64,000 bases of DNA from Pinus tabuliformis (GCA_031772625.1 CM062814.1:363603750-363667749); one strand, 5' to 3'; shown: positions 26,081 through 38,289, counted from the stretch's first letter. The notes: a model not told the origin generated them from the letters alone. Made by a program: numbers and translations.

Positions 26081-27501
26081 TCATCTCGCGCTGAAGTGCC
26101 TCAACAAACTGTGGGTTTCGACCTTTTTAACAGGTAGATCATCGAAGACCAATGGCCTAGACATATTAAAATTGAGTGAATCAACATTGTGATCAAATGA
26201 AGAAGTACAGAGATCATGACAACCACGATCAGAAAATTCAAGATGTTCGTCAGCATCCTCATGATTTGATGAATCATGCAGAGGGATAGATGAGAAGCAA
26301 GGATGTTCACCCTCTATGTTTTCAGAAATTGTAGATGACAAATTGGATAGATTTTTAGAGGAAGATGTGTCCTCTCCACAATTTAATGATACACTCACAT
26401 TCGAGGTGTCCTCTAAATGATTAGAAGAAGAAACATCCAGAAATGATTTTTCAGAGGGTAAATCAATAGTGGTGGAATCACAAGGGATGTTAGGATAAAG
26501 AAGATGAGGCACAACTAGAAGGGAGTCATCCTTCACCACGAGTTCTTCTAGAGATTCCCACACACACTCATAATGAATGATGGCACAGGTTGGCTGCACA
26601 ACACCAACTCCATCAACAGCTTGATCCTTGTTCACAACAAGTGTGGAGTTCGGAATGGAAGAACACAAGATAGTACAATCCAAAGGATCAATAGAACATC
26701 GCGACAGAGGTTGAGGAAACGAATCCACGTGACAACCAATAGGCTTGCAAGCCAAATCTACATAGATATCAAGAGCATGTGGGTTGGGAGGATGTCACAG
26801 TTCAACAAAAATATGTGTGTATGTTCTCCCACATCACTCTGCAATGGTGAAGCTGTTTGACGATGTGAAGGCAGATAGTCACTTGTGACAACACATGTGC
26901 CTTCCTGTGATTGCGCACCTCCATAACTGAAGTATGCTAGGTAGGATTTGAGTGATTTCAAGAATTGTGGATTTTCAAATATGTAAAGAAGATACTCAAA
27001 TCTTCCATTGAGAAATTCCCAACCAATTTCATCTTCGGGAAATTGGTATGCAGGATTACAAAAGCGTGTATGAAACTATTCAACGAATTCATCAGGTGCT
27101 TTCCATAATTCTAGAATTTCTTTATTCAGTGCTTCATGGTCAAAATGATTCAAAGAACGGTATATCTTCATGGCCAGATGAGAAAGATAATGAATAGATT
27201 TTTCAAGTAGCATGGTACACCAGTGCACTGGGTGCCCTCGAAGCGTGTATGTGAACAACGAGCAGGTCACGTAATCTTCAAAAATTCCATGTCTTTCGTA
27301 TGAGCCTACAACACTGACTGCGTGCCTAACCAAGGCTACGTAGCCTCCACCATCATATATCTTATGTGACAAGTTATCCCCAAGTTTCTCTGATATTTTG
27401 AAGTTGTTTCGATAAGATATACACTCCAGAAGACGAACTTTGTTGTTAGTCATGATAGATATGCAGAGATTCAAAATATATGTAAGGGCTCGTCTTTTCA
27501 T
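26081..27501 (-). pseudogene. Ty3-type gag, near-intact with one TAG and a frame change
   Basis: The ATG at 27501 is about 25 bases inside the 5' LTR. The first frame contains YVTCSLFTYTLRGHPVHWCT and EILELWKAPDEFVE, which fit the gag capsid pattern of Ty3/gypsy elements. A TAG at 27076-27078 interrupts it, and the same frame continues (FHTRFCNPAYQFPEDEIG) to 26758. A different frame then stays open at 26755-26081 for 224 codons; it is rich in S, D, E and H (NHEDADEHLEFSD) and has no known domain. No protease, RT or integrase follows, so the element was probably non-autonomous. Confidence 0.65.
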
Positions 27502-27505
27502 CTAG

Positions 27506-27522
27506 CCCTCCTTCTAGCACCA
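27506..27522 (-). other. Candidate primer-binding site
   Basis: On the minus strand TGGTGCTAGAAGGAGGG begins three bases after the LTR end (...AACA) and just ahead of the gag ATG. Position and the leading TGG fit a PBS. I could not assign the priming tRNA. Confidence 0.5.
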
Positions 27523-27525
27523 GAA

Positions 27526-30500
27526 TGTTTATGGTGTTGGACCCACCAACATCAAGGGATCTCCCTAGTATGAAGTCCCAACTAGACCTCACACCGTTTG
27601 GTGTAGGAGTCCCATCTGGTATGATGGCCTGGTTACCATTATATTAAATGTTTGCATTATCTCTTACTTATCAGCATGAGAGAGTGGTCTTCTTTGTCTT
27701 TGAACAATGAGGTTCGTGTGTCTGGTGAATGCTAGTGTTACTTGTGTCAAGGTTCTTTCACAGCAGAGAGAGAGGCTGGGAGTGACTCTCAGGTCAGATG
27801 GGAGGAAGTCCCAACTCTGTCGAATACACTCAACACCAAAGCACATGCACAGCTTCCAGAAGAGTAATCCACATGGATGTGGCAGTCACAACACAAAAGA
27901 AAGATAGCACATACAACACCCAGCGGGAAATTCACGCGAGTGTGATGCTAATTATAGCAGGTTTTGTAAAATGTTTTGTCTGATGTTTGGAAGGTAACCA
28001 ACATGAGGAGGACAATGTTAGCATTTTATACAAAACATTTACATAAATATATGTATTAGAATAGTTGAATGAGTTCAATTGTTTAACACAGGTTAAAGTA
28101 ACATGTATTACAAGTTTTCAAGATTAGTTCTTACAAATAGTTACAACACATTTAAGAAAACGTGTTGGGCTATGAACAGGCTCCTGAATTCGAAACATCA
28201 ATACTCCATACATCACTAACCCCGTGGGCGAGGCGTTGGAGCCACTACTCGCTCCTCAAAGAGAATATTACAGACTCTCAAGGCTATGTGGGAGGATCCA
28301 AGGTGAAAGGTCCCTTGAATGTACAAATGAGGGGATGTTTATAGCCAAGGGTGAGACTAGCCCTTGTGACTGTTTGACTTCCCTCATGAGTGTTTGACTT
28401 TCATGACTTTTCAAATTAGATTACTCTTCAGATTATGTGTGGGTCTCTTGGAATTCCACTTTACATTACATTCATTGAAAATAGTATGGCCCATAGTAGT
28501 GATGTGTCTGACATGACTCATGACACGACTTGACATGACAATGCTGGTATATTCATGTTGTTGCTGGTGTGCATGTCGCACTACAGTGATGTTGAGTGAT
28601 GGAGGTCTTCCTGATGTTTCATAGCTTCACCTCCACATGGCAAGGTGTGTTGAGTCGTCGATGTTCATTCGGTTTGCTTGATGTTTCATGTACACATTTC
28701 TCCTTTGTTTGTACTTGGACATGCTTGGCATGTTCGTCCATTCTCAAAACTCTCTCTTCGCAGGTTTCGTCATTCGTATATTCACGAAATTGTCTCTCCC
28801 CATGTTTCATTTGTTCGCAAAATAGTCCCTCTACATGTTTCATTCATTTGTCCATTCACGAACACATCCCTTTGCATGTACTCTCCTTGTTCATCCTGTT
28901 CGTCATCACGTCATGTTTGTTCATGTACCTATATCTAAATCACTCATGATGAGATGACATCAAATCCATAAACCTCCTTGTCTACCATGATGCATGATCA
29001 TTTTATTTTGGATGCAGGTGACCAGGAGAGAAGACAAGGTTGCAAAACTATGCGAGGCAAGTTTCAAGATGGGATTCGAGCTTCGGGCACTACTGGTGAA
29101 AATCTCCTAGAAGTCACTAGTAGACTGAGATGGACAATCCAAATCACCAGTGTCTATCCATGGAATCTAGCTCGGATGGTGGGCATACATGCACAATTTC
29201 CGAGGTGAAGCAGTTTGTGCAGCAGAGGACCTTAGCAGAAAAAGGTGTGCAATTCTTGGAGGGAGCTGGTTGTGGGCCTCAAGAGGCTTGGTAGAAAAAA
29301 CCTCGCAATTCCTGGAGGGAGCTAGCAGTCGGTTGTGGGATGTGTTGGAGAAAAAAACTACACAATTGTTGTAAGGCTGACCTGCTGACCACCTCTACAT
29401 AGTTTCGGAGCTGGGCGAGATGCTGGGCAGCTGAGGGGCTTGCTCAAAAATCTGCGTATTTTTTGGGTGAGAATCTAGTCGGCTTAGTGGTGACTGGCTG
29501 GAAAAACTATGCAATCCTGGAGGGAAGACATGGACGGACACCTGGTGTCTGTCCAGCCTATCTTTGGAATTTTCTCAGTCAGCAGAGCAGGCAAGGTTTG
29601 CAGCTTCTACTCAATGTTTTAGGGGGAGTGAGTCCTGGGGTGACTACCCAGTTAAACTCTCCAATTGACCAGTTGGAGAGTTGGTGATCAGCTTGTAGTC
29701 AATGCAAATTGAAATGGCTTGTTGGATATTTTTGTTTTGTTCTAGGTGACAATCGGTTGAGTCGATTACAAGGTGGAGGTCTAGTTGTTATAGTGTGATC
29801 TAATCATCAGAACTTCAACAAAATGACTAAGTGTGTGAGTGAGTGAATTTGTGCATACGCGAACATTATGAACACACACTCAACATGACTTAACGATAAG
29901 ATGCCTCAAACCATCAAGAAAACATATGCTCAACATGACTAAACAACTGTGTGAGCGACAAGCACGACGCTTTCCATGGATCATTGAATGACCGCAACGA
30001 CTATTGCATGACAGTACATACAAAATTGTGTGTGAGTGCGATAGATGTGTACACGGTGAACACTACTCAAAGAGAACCTTCAACATCACGAGGATGAGGT
30101 CAGAACCATGACATATCAATCCACATGTAGAAGATGACAGTTGGTCGAATAAGTGAAAAGAAGCAAGACATGTAGAAGAAACACATGAGATGGCTTTTCG
30201 CATTTGCACACATGCATGTTACTAAGGACAGGATGATATGACAATGACAAGCAGTCCTACAAACTCAACTATGAGGCGTACTTCAGAAGATGTTCTTTAC
30301 TTACCATGCTTACCCTCAAGATGATCAGGTATCTGGTGGAGTTTGTATGAGCTCCCGATCTTTTCCATTACATGGTTCCTTGGTCCTTCTCCTCAACTCC
30401 TTGGAAGCAATTTCAACATTTCACCTTTTCCTATAGTCACTAAGAGGTAGATCTGCGCGATTTCAGCGAACAGTGACTGTTGCTGGAATTGGGACTTAAG

Positions 30501-31232
30501 AGGCCCGTCTATGCACTTTTTTCATGCTAGACAAACAAGACAACTTGGAAAACACTACAAAATTTTGAGGCTCAAGGCACTGCTGTGGGATACGGGTCTT
30601 GCGAGGACACCTCTGTGTAATTTCTGAGTGTTGTGCAAGCTGGGGCCTCTATGGGCTACGGGGTTTCAGCAGGTAGTGTAGGTTGGTGTCTATGTGCACT
30701 ATGGGATTTCAGCAGATAAGGGATGAAGCTTGGTGGTTACAAAAGCAAAGTGCATAGTTTTGGGAAGCTGGATGAGGCTCTATTTCTTGGGAAAATGGCT
30801 AAGTGTGAGATCAGTGAAACATATGCAAAAATTGATAGGGCTTGACTGTGACCACACACGGACACTTAATGACACAACATAGACCATCCAGAATACATTA
30901 AACATACATTTCTTGAGACAACAACCTTCGTGACATTAGTGCGTGAGGTGAGTGTGAAACATGTCTATGTGATGGCAATCACTCACATGCACACAATTCC
31001 CTTGAAGGAAGACAACATTCCCCTTACATGACAAACATCAACCCCTATGCCCAGATATAATGCATGCTACATGAAGATGAGAACACAAACAACTCTTAGG
31101 ATCAAGGAGAGGATGTTGAAATCATCAGCTTACCAGCAAGTGACCAAGGATAATCGATTGCAGGATTTGAGGTAGGCTCTAAAGTTTGCATGTGAGCCAA
31201 AATTTTGGAGGGTTGTTGTAGCTGCTACAATA
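27526..31232 (-). mobile_element. 5' LTR of minus-strand gag element, about 3.7 kb
   Basis: Plus-strand start TGTTTATGGTG, end GCTGCTACAATA. Aligned with the left LTR, the ancestral ends are TGTTG...AACA in element orientation. It carries the same repeat blocks as the other LTR (CCATTCACGAA-type units at 28735-28880; GCAATTT words from 29190 on). The pair is visibly diverged, with substitutions and indels throughout, so the insertion is old. Confidence 0.75.
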
Positions 31233-31237
31233 GATCC
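31233..31237. repeat. Right target-site duplication (GATCC)
   Basis: Partner of GATCT at 20948-20952; the last base differs. Confidence 0.55.
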
Positions 31238-31680
31238 ACATATGATGGTAGGATGAGCTCAAGGAATAAGAGGTGAAGTCTCCAAGATACGATCAGTTAG
31301 GATTCAAGATTCTTATCCATGGTAAATAGTTAAAACAACCCTTAGAAGTTTCTGGAAGTGGAAGATTTGGAACTATTTTTAATTTTCCTAAATTTCTAGA
31401 ATTAGTGCACCTACTGAAGAGATCAACAAGTGCTAACCAACCCTAGTACAGAAGGGGAAAAATAGTGCTGAATGCAAGTGGTAAAGGGGAAGATTCCATT
31501 GGGGCTAAGAACATTAATTTTGAGCCATTAAACCCAAAAACGTGAACTTTTTGGAAAGGTATTTCTTGGGTCTCTATGAAGGGATTATGAAAACATGTTC
31601 ATGGATGTTGATTGATTCGGTTTGCAGGCCTGTTAACCAGACATGACAAAATGGCCTATAAAAAGGTTCATTTATTTAAG
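31238..31680. other. Region between LTR element and Helitron, no gene seen
   Basis: It may contain the 3' end of the Helitron, because helicase similarity stops near 31681. I could not identify a terminal hairpin and CTRR end with confidence. Confidence 0.3.
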
Positions 31681-32760
31681 GTTCCCTCTAACAATAGGTG
31701 TTATATGCACAACGTTTGGACACTTTATATCAAATGGAACACCTGTGTACTTCTCAAAAATAACTATTATAAACTTTGGAATTTTAGGAGGCTTCGAACC
31801 AGGAAAATAGTAGATATTCTTAAGTTATCCAAGAACACCATTTACCAACCCAACTTCAACCAACAAATTGCATCTCAACATGACACACTCTCCATGACAT
31901 AACAACACCTATGTTCCAACACATCAATGTCGTTGTCAACTATTTATGTTCTTCTAGTCTGCTCTACAACACACCTCATAATTGGGAAATTCAATGATTT
32001 GATCATCCTCTTATTATGTAGGTAGACCAAATTATTTGATGTAAATAAGTGAACCAAATAATCAAATAAAATATTTTCCTCTAGACACAAGTAACTATCA
32101 ACATGTGACATCAGAAGATCCCAATCATGCAGAGTAGGCTCTGCAATTTTTTATATTAGTTAAAATATTACAAAAAGACACTTGTCTGAGATCATCTCCC
32201 TATTGCTTGAATATTTTGTCCAATGTGACAAAAATATTGAAGGTTTCCGAGAAAACTTTCCTTGTTTTTCTCCCTACATACAAAGGTTTATCATTGATAG
32301 GAAACAAATTCCCAAGAAAACCCACAAGAATCATCGACCTCCCACAAAAATGAGTCTTTGTTTTTATGAAAGGCTTCTCGTAAATGTGCATCTATCTTTA
32401 TAAACAGCCTCAAACCTATAAAGCTCATCTCATCAATCAAAACATATAAAATGTGCCACATTTCTTCTTGAAATGTTTCTAGTGCTTGGCCACTCAGTGG
32501 TTTCATATATTTTATAGGAAAATTCAAATTTGAGTGTATTTTTTATTACACATATATTGAAAAAAAAAATGCTAGTAGGAGTGAGCAACAACACTGGACT
32601 TCTAACACCTATTGCAGAAGTAGAAAGAGCATAAAAAATACAATCAATAAGAGAAGACTTCTCAGTTTCAATTGTTCCTTCAATAATCATTTTCAAAGCA
32701 TGATTCTTTTCAGCATCAACAAAGTGGTGTAAAACAATATCAAAAGAAACTTGTTGTTTC
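31681..32760 (-). pseudogene. Helitron PIF1-type helicase domain
   Basis: On the minus strand the reading starts near 32760 (QLTEKQQVSFDIV) and gives a Walker A remnant GTIETEKSS at 32652-32678, where the PIF1 consensus is GTAGTGKS. Next come LLLTPTSIFFFNI, Walker B IDEMSFIG at 32414-32437, and GLRLFIKIDAHLREAF. The C-terminal helicase block, with GLVNGVLG, KNIYYFPGSKPPKIPKF and VVHITPIVRGN, is at 31681-31876. In Helitrons this helicase unwinds DNA during rolling-circle transposition. The glycine of GKS is now glutamate, and several stops and frameshifts are present, so it is inactive. Confidence 0.85.
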
Positions 32761-33339
32761 TCAGTTAACTGAGAATATTTTATAAAATGGATAACCTATT
32801 CCACAATTTCATCTAGCCCCATTATTTCCTGCCAATTATAATCAATATTGTAATCCCTTCTTCCAAGATTGTCTAGATCAGAAATCGTTGCACTGTTTGG
32901 AGGAATAATCTAGGAAAGAACTTACCACTCTTCAAAATATTTGTCAACATTATCTTCATGAAAAAGGGGCTCGACGTCCTCTTTATTACCCTGATTTGGA
33001 AAAGTTCATCAATCAACATGACACACATGATATCTTAGACTCCTCTTATTCTCAATGATAATTTCACTTGAATTTCCTATATCTGAAGCAATGTCATGAA
33101 ATGACTTGTACAAAACCAATTCACTCCAAAAAATTGTTTCAAACTCTTCTAACCCCTCATTACAAATAGGATATAACTATGATGATAAATGAAAAATAAC
33201 ATGCACATTATGCAGTATCCATGGATTCTCCCTCTTATTGCCATCATAGCTCCATGATATAGTTGTTTCTATCAAACACAAATTCTCCATAAAATGGGGG
33301 AAATTTTGATATAGCAGGAAAAAATTATTCTGGCATGAA

Positions 33340-34980
33340 ATTTCATCATATTACACTGACATTCTTTATAGCACTTTCTTTTCAACATTCAATGCAATAA
33401 ATTTATGACTACACACCACAGAAGGTGGCTTTAGCAACATATGGCATGCTTCTTATGTACCAATGTCATGCTCAATAAGCGTTTCTGCAACAAACCTTGT
33501 ATATGTATACAATGAAGGATAATCATATCCACTTGTGCTTACAACCATTGTCAACATCTCATGATAACTTTCAGATCTTCTTTCTGCCTTCGAAGCATAT
33601 TTTGCAATATATTTCAATATTGCATGTCGAGAAACAACTGCTTGACAATCGACATTTTCTCATCGCATAGCTAGAAGGTCCATGTTATGGACATTCAAAA
33701 GATCATCACTCCATGTTGCTTCATATTTATTTCTCCATTTCTTATCTATGTACATTTCAAACTCAACATGCACCTCCCATGGAGAATCATAACGAAATTA
33801 AATGATAGACCCTTTTTTCTGTAAATAGGAATCAACACTACATTTTATGCATTTTTGCACTCTGTTGACTAAATGTTGATAATATTCATTAGGATTGGAT
33901 GGAATGATCTATGGGGTTTAGAAAGCATGGATCATCATTAACACTTCCAAGAATCATGACATTACAATGATGTATGTCACGTGGATTCCACTTTTTTACG
34001 TATTTGTAAAAGTACAACCCGACTTCATGAACATCTGAATGGCTGGTCCAATCTAATTTTTTGATATTCGAAGCTCCTAGAAGACACAGGAAACCATGGA
34101 TGTGTGTTAAGCCCATATGCTTCCACTCATACCTCCCAAAAGAAATTCTAGTTAGCATATAAAAAGAAATGCATCATGCCAAACCCATACAAACTACGTC
34201 AAAAAGAATAACCATGAAACTATACCAGAACTCTTTAGCTCCAACATATTTCTGAAGAACCGATTCATGAAATATATTAAATATTTGGTGGATGTACATA
34301 ACAACTATATGCATTAACTAAATAACATTCTCAATTTTTTTCGCATGTTCATTTCATGGATGGCAGTGTGTCATTGAGGGCATAAGAAAATGCAAGTCAG
34401 GCCACTTAGTGTGAGCCACACTCAACATAAAAAATTTAATTAGGCATCCCAATTATGTTATCATGTCAGTTAGTTTAGAACAGCACTTTGTTTGATATGC
34501 CTTTGTACCCTTAAGAAAACAACCATATTGCATTAATTTTCAGCCAATTTATTGTCAGGAAGATCCCCAACTGTTGATGCAACTCTTGAATAGTTGTAGG
34601 TCTAGTTTCATGGATATTATTTTTCAAGTAGAAAGAATTTGTTCCCTAGCTATGATGATGCATAATAATATTGAACAGGAAATATCGAAATGGACAATGA
34701 ATTCCAAATCTTTGATCACAATACCTAAGTAGATGCAAACCATATTCCTGCATTTCAACATTGAAAATACATGGATTCAACCAATCAAAATCACCAGTGG
34801 GAAACAGCATTGGGAAGGCCATGTCTAGCAACCCTTCAGTGTTACATTCATTGACAGTGGATGTGCTAATATCTGACCATTCCACTAATTCACCACTTCT
34901 AGAATTTTCACTTTCAATGAATCTTATTATTTGTTCCACTTCCATGCACTTAATTGGAATGCAAGAAAGAAACGATGATG
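33340..34980 (-). pseudogene. Helitron Rep (HUH/Y2) domain
   Basis: Minus-strand reading from about 34945. The Helitron N-terminal block MAFPMLFPTGDFDW and YGLHLLRYCDQRFG, RYFLFNIIMHH is at 34646-34945, followed by HETRPTTIQELHQQL near 34600. The HUH motif HIHGF lies in EWKHMGLTHIHGFLC, with the two histidines at 34096-34104. The two-tyrosine motif YIAKYASK lies at 33589-33616. These are the nicking and joining residues of rolling-circle transposases. The frame is interrupted by at least five stops and several shifts. The coding sequence is cut at 34981 by the giant LTR element and resumes at 50589. Confidence 0.9.
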
Positions 34981-34985
34981 GATGG
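34981..34985. repeat. Left target-site duplication (GATGG)
   Basis: The five bases directly before the 5' LTR; identical to 50584-50588 directly after the 3' LTR. Confidence 0.9.
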
Positions 34986-35412
34986 TGCTAGAATCAGTCT
35001 TGTTAGTACTCTGTCAGAGTCAAATTCACCAAGGTTCATTTCTCGTCATTTGCAGTCATCAAATGCCATTTTGGTCAAAAAGAGTCATTTTAATTCTTGA
35101 GTCCAGGGTTTTGTCTCCAGAAGTGTGAAATAACGCTTGCAGGCCAGAAGGAGGTTTAGTGAGTTTTTATTTTAGGAATGTCACTGTCAATAGTACGAGA
35201 TTGATTCTTCTTCAAAACCCTGTTTTGAAGAAGAAATCATCCAATGTGTTTTTTGTAATAAATTTGTCAAAATGTTTCAAAATTGTATAGCTCTTCAATG
35301 GTAGCAGCTTTAGCTGCTCCTATCCATGCAAAAGCACAAACAAAAAGAACATCATCAGCACAAAGAGACAAAGCAAAATCAAACAAAACAGAGTTTGCAT
35401 TCAAATGCCAGA

Positions 35413-35694
35413 ATGCCAAAATTATACAGCTTGGTGGGCGGAATATCAGAAGATGAGGTCAAGAAGGTTATTGTGTTGAGTGCTTCTGCAAACAGACTGG
35501 CAAAGTTGAAAGAGAATTTTGTGGAATATGCTGGTCTCATCATGGAGGAGCTTGATCCAGATCATTTAGGATACATTGAGATATGGCAGCTTGAAACCCT
35601 GCTACAGGGCATGGTGAACACTTATGGGAACAAGGATGTGATCAGCAGCACGAGACAACTTTTGAGCAGACATCTCATCATTCGTACTTGCTGA
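35413..35694 (+). pseudogene. Captured RBOH (NADPH oxidase) EF-hand fragment, 5' LTR copy
   Basis: The segment [20 protein letters not shown], then [20 protein letters not shown] and QLETLL matches the end of the EF-hand region of plant respiratory burst oxidase homologs. That family has EVKEII.LSASANKLS and [19 protein letters not shown] at this point. In the host protein this cytosolic region binds calcium and activates superoxide production. Only about 90 residues are present. The haem-binding membrane core and the FAD/NADPH domains are absent, so no enzyme could result. The frame ends at a TGA at 35692-35694. The same piece is in the other LTR. Confidence 0.82.
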
Positions 35695-36539
35695 AGTTTC
35701 AAGGATCCAAATCTGTTATTCACAACATCACAAGATTGCTAGCGACAGAAAAGAAATATAGAAGCAAAGCAAGAAGAGCTTCGCTATCTGCCCCAATATT
35801 AAAGGGAAAGGGCAAGACACCAAGGAAAGTTAAACCTTATTTTATGTCTGCTGGTAAAATTAGACAAAAGCAGTGTTTGGAGAATGAGAACCCAAATTCA
35901 ATGCCAGCAAATAACATTGCAGACCTAGCTTTGAGAATGAAAATATTCCAGGGACTGGTGCACAGACATTGGATTTGGAACAAAACAAGGTCAAAATATC
36001 TACAGAGAATAATTCTGCTGAAAACTTGGGTTAGATATTTGTCTGAAAAGAGTAATCTTGAAGAAAATTTTCAGACATTTCAAATAAATGTGACCATTCC
36101 AATTAAAGGTGAGGAACAACAAGACAATAAATTGGTCACGGAAGATGTCGAAATCTATGGTTTTGATGTGTTAGGAAATGGCCTAGAGAAGAACAGAGAC
36201 AACAACTTCTACATAAAAGATATTTCGGAGGTAGGAGGATTAATGAAAGATCCAATGTCAATCAATCATGAACAGACTGAAAGTGTAGGAACAAAAAATA
36301 ATCTTATAGAAACTGAGGAGTGTGAATCTGGAGTGGAAGATCAGGTTGCTATTTGTGACCAGCATTGGAGATCAAGAGTGAATCAGACAAACAAAAACAA
36401 AGAAGCTAAGAGTTCCAATATAGATAATCCCATATTTGAGCAAGATGAAATAGTTATGCCAAATGATATATTTGAGACGTTACAGCAATGCTTTGAGTCT
36501 TTTCTTAAAGAGGGCAAAACTGGTGATTTTTCAGACTAA
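35688..36539 (+). CDS. Unidentified intact ORF, 283 codons, in 5' LTR
   Basis: Starts [12 protein letters not shown], overlapping the end of the RBOH fragment by seven bases, and stays open to a TAA at 36537-36539. The N-terminal third is basic ([30 protein letters not shown]), the middle has LVHRHWIW and [19 protein letters not shown], and the rest is acidic. I recognise no domain; it may join two captured exons. The 3' LTR copy has a TAG at 45048-45050 in place of the glutamine codon in NHEQTES, so only this copy is full length. Expression is unknown. Confidence 0.5.
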   Translation: MLKFQGSKSVIHNITRLLATEKKYRSKARRASLSAPILKGKGKTPRKVKPYFMSAGKIRQKQCLENENPNSMPANNIADLALRMKIFQGLVHRHWIWNKTRSKYLQRIILLKTWVRYLSEKSNLEENFQTFQINVTIPIKGEEQQDNKLVTEDVEIYGFDVLGNGLEKNRDNNFYIKDISEVGGLMKDPMSINHEQTESVGTKNNLIETEECESGVEDQVAICDQHWRSRVNQTNKNKEAKSSNIDNPIFEQDEIVMPNDIFETLQQCFESFLKEGKTGDFSD

Positions 36540-36554
36540 AACTGTGTTTATGAG

Positions 36555-36690
36555 TCTGTGCGGCGCATAGGAAGAACGAGCGGTGGACATGGGCCGTGCG
36601 GCACATGGGGCGGTCCTCTGCAGTGTAAAATTAACACTGGCATGATGCACTCACCAAGCACGGCGCACTGGGAATGTGCGCAGTGCACAG
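36555..36690. other. GC-rich block inside the 5' LTR
   Basis: A CG-dinucleotide-rich island in an A+T-rich LTR, with repeated GTGCGGC/CACATGGGG words. It contains a 22 bp segment around 36570-36592 that is missing from the other LTR (45325-45440). No ORF or RNA function is evident; a promoter or CpG-like regulatory patch is possible. Confidence 0.4.
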
Positions 36691-36875
36691 AGCCCCAAGG
36701 CCGAATTTTATCATCGATTCATCAAAAATTCAATTTGTTGCGGCTCAATTCTTCTCCGAGTTTGGCTCCGTGAAAATGCTAGATTGCTAATTACAAATCC
36801 ATATATGTTGCATATGTCAATATTGCCATCGCACAAACAGTTTGAGCGTATTTTTTCTAATCTCAGAATTGTGCA

Positions 36876-37645
36876 GTGTATGGAAGTAATCCAACTTTCA
36901 TTATAAGTAGTGCAATGTTGGCGAATCCACGTGAACATGCCATGGAACTTGCTAATCTGCGAGAAGTAGAAGTGGTGTTAGAGGATGGAAGTCCTTGTGG
37001 CTCAAAGCTTTTCCTCCTCTGGAATCCTTCAGTCCGTTTGGACCATCAACAACCAGCAATGCAGAAGCCAAAGACACGAAAACATGTCAAAATGCAGGAT
37101 ACAATTACTACAAATACAAATTTGAAACATGCCACTCCTATTGTAGAGGCTTCTCACATCTTTGCGGAATTTTTCCAGTATGGCTTGTGCTCCATAGCCT
37201 TTTGCAACACTCGTAAACTCAGCGAGCTTGTCCTCAATTATACGCGAGAGATTCTAAATGAGATGACACCACATCTTGTCAATTTAATATGTGTGTATCG
37301 AGTCGGCTATATTGCTCATGGAGAGGAGAAAGATTGAGAGTGGTCTCTTTGGGGGAAATCTTCTTGGTGTTGCTGCAACCAATGCTTTAGAGCTTGGAAT
37401 TGATGTGGGGAACCTTGAATGCAACTTTGCACATTGGCTTTCCACGTAGTGTTGCAAGTTTTTGGCAGCAAGCTGGAAGAGAAGGGAGGAGAGAAAAGGC
37501 CTCACTGTTAGTTTATGTAGCATTTGAAGGACCTCTTGATCAACACTTCATGAAACACCGTCCTAAGCTTTTCTCAAGACAAATTGAACATCCTCAAGTT
37601 GATGCTCGTAACCCACAAGTGGTAAAACAACATTTCGACTTGTAG
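36876..37645 (+). pseudogene. Captured HRQ1-like helicase fragment, 5' LTR copy
   Basis: Reading through frames gives YGSNPTFIISSAMLANPREH, ELANLREVEVVLEDGSP, KLFLLWNPS, EASHIFAEFFQYGLCSIAFC and NTRKLSELVLNYTREIL, then the helicase C-terminal motifs NALELG.DVG, VASFWQQAGREGRREKASL and VYVAFEGPLDQHFMKH. This order is that of plant HRQ1-type RecQ-like helicases from motif III to beyond motif VI, joined as in spliced mRNA. Motif III (SAT) is SAM here. Two single-base insertions (near 37318 and 37416) that are absent from the 3' LTR copy break the frame. Confidence 0.85.
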
Positions 37646-37666
37646 CTAATCCACTGGCCTATAAAT

Positions 37667-38166
37667 TTGAGAAAAGGAGCTTCGCATCCAATTCACAAAG
37701 AGGAAGACTTTTTGCCATTAGATATCAAGTCTGTATGGAGGGGATTAGAGCAATGTGTGGAGTTGGGTCTTACCAAATCTATTGGCGTGAGTGATTTCTC
37801 ATGCAAAAAGATTGAAGATTTGTTGACATATGCCAACATTCCTCCTGCTGTCAATCAGGTTGAGATGCATCTCCTCTAGGATCATCTGGTACCTACTATG
37901 GGACCAATCCCGCTATGGAAAATACTGTCATTCGGGAAATTGCCAAAAGGTGCGGAAAGACTGTGGCTCAGGTTTTGTTGAGATGGGGATTGGAACAAGG
38001 AGTCAGTGTGCTGCCTAAAAGCTACAACAAGGGTAGAATAGCTGATAATTATCAAATTTTTGACTAGTCATTAACCAGAAATGATCATGAGAAGATTAGA
38101 TAACTTGAACAAAAGAAGCTTGCGAGGAGAGACGAACTCATTAAAATCAACCACCAGCCCGTATAA
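37667..38166 (+). pseudogene. Captured aldo-keto reductase fragment, 5' LTR copy
   Basis: The stretch [46 protein letters not shown] is the AKR signature region. After it, in another frame, come [55 protein letters not shown] and the end KTIEDLWDGE. The family has an intervening segment of roughly 25-30 residues between VEMH and PLG; it is missing here, which looks like a skipped or deleted exon. A TGG-to-TAG change near 38066 adds a stop. The N-terminal half with the catalytic tyrosine is absent. Confidence 0.88.
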
Positions 38167-38289
38167 AACCATTGAAGATTTATGGGATGGAGAAATGTAA
38201 TTAACTCTTGAATGTGCATATCTTTACTTTTTAACTGGGAAGCCTAATGTAGTTGATAGTTTCTCAGTAATGTTGATACATCACTTACT

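Noticed and set aside
31612..31902. 96-codon plus-strand ORF
   Set aside because: It is the antisense of the Helitron helicase C-terminal block, which carries recognisable motifs on the minus strand.
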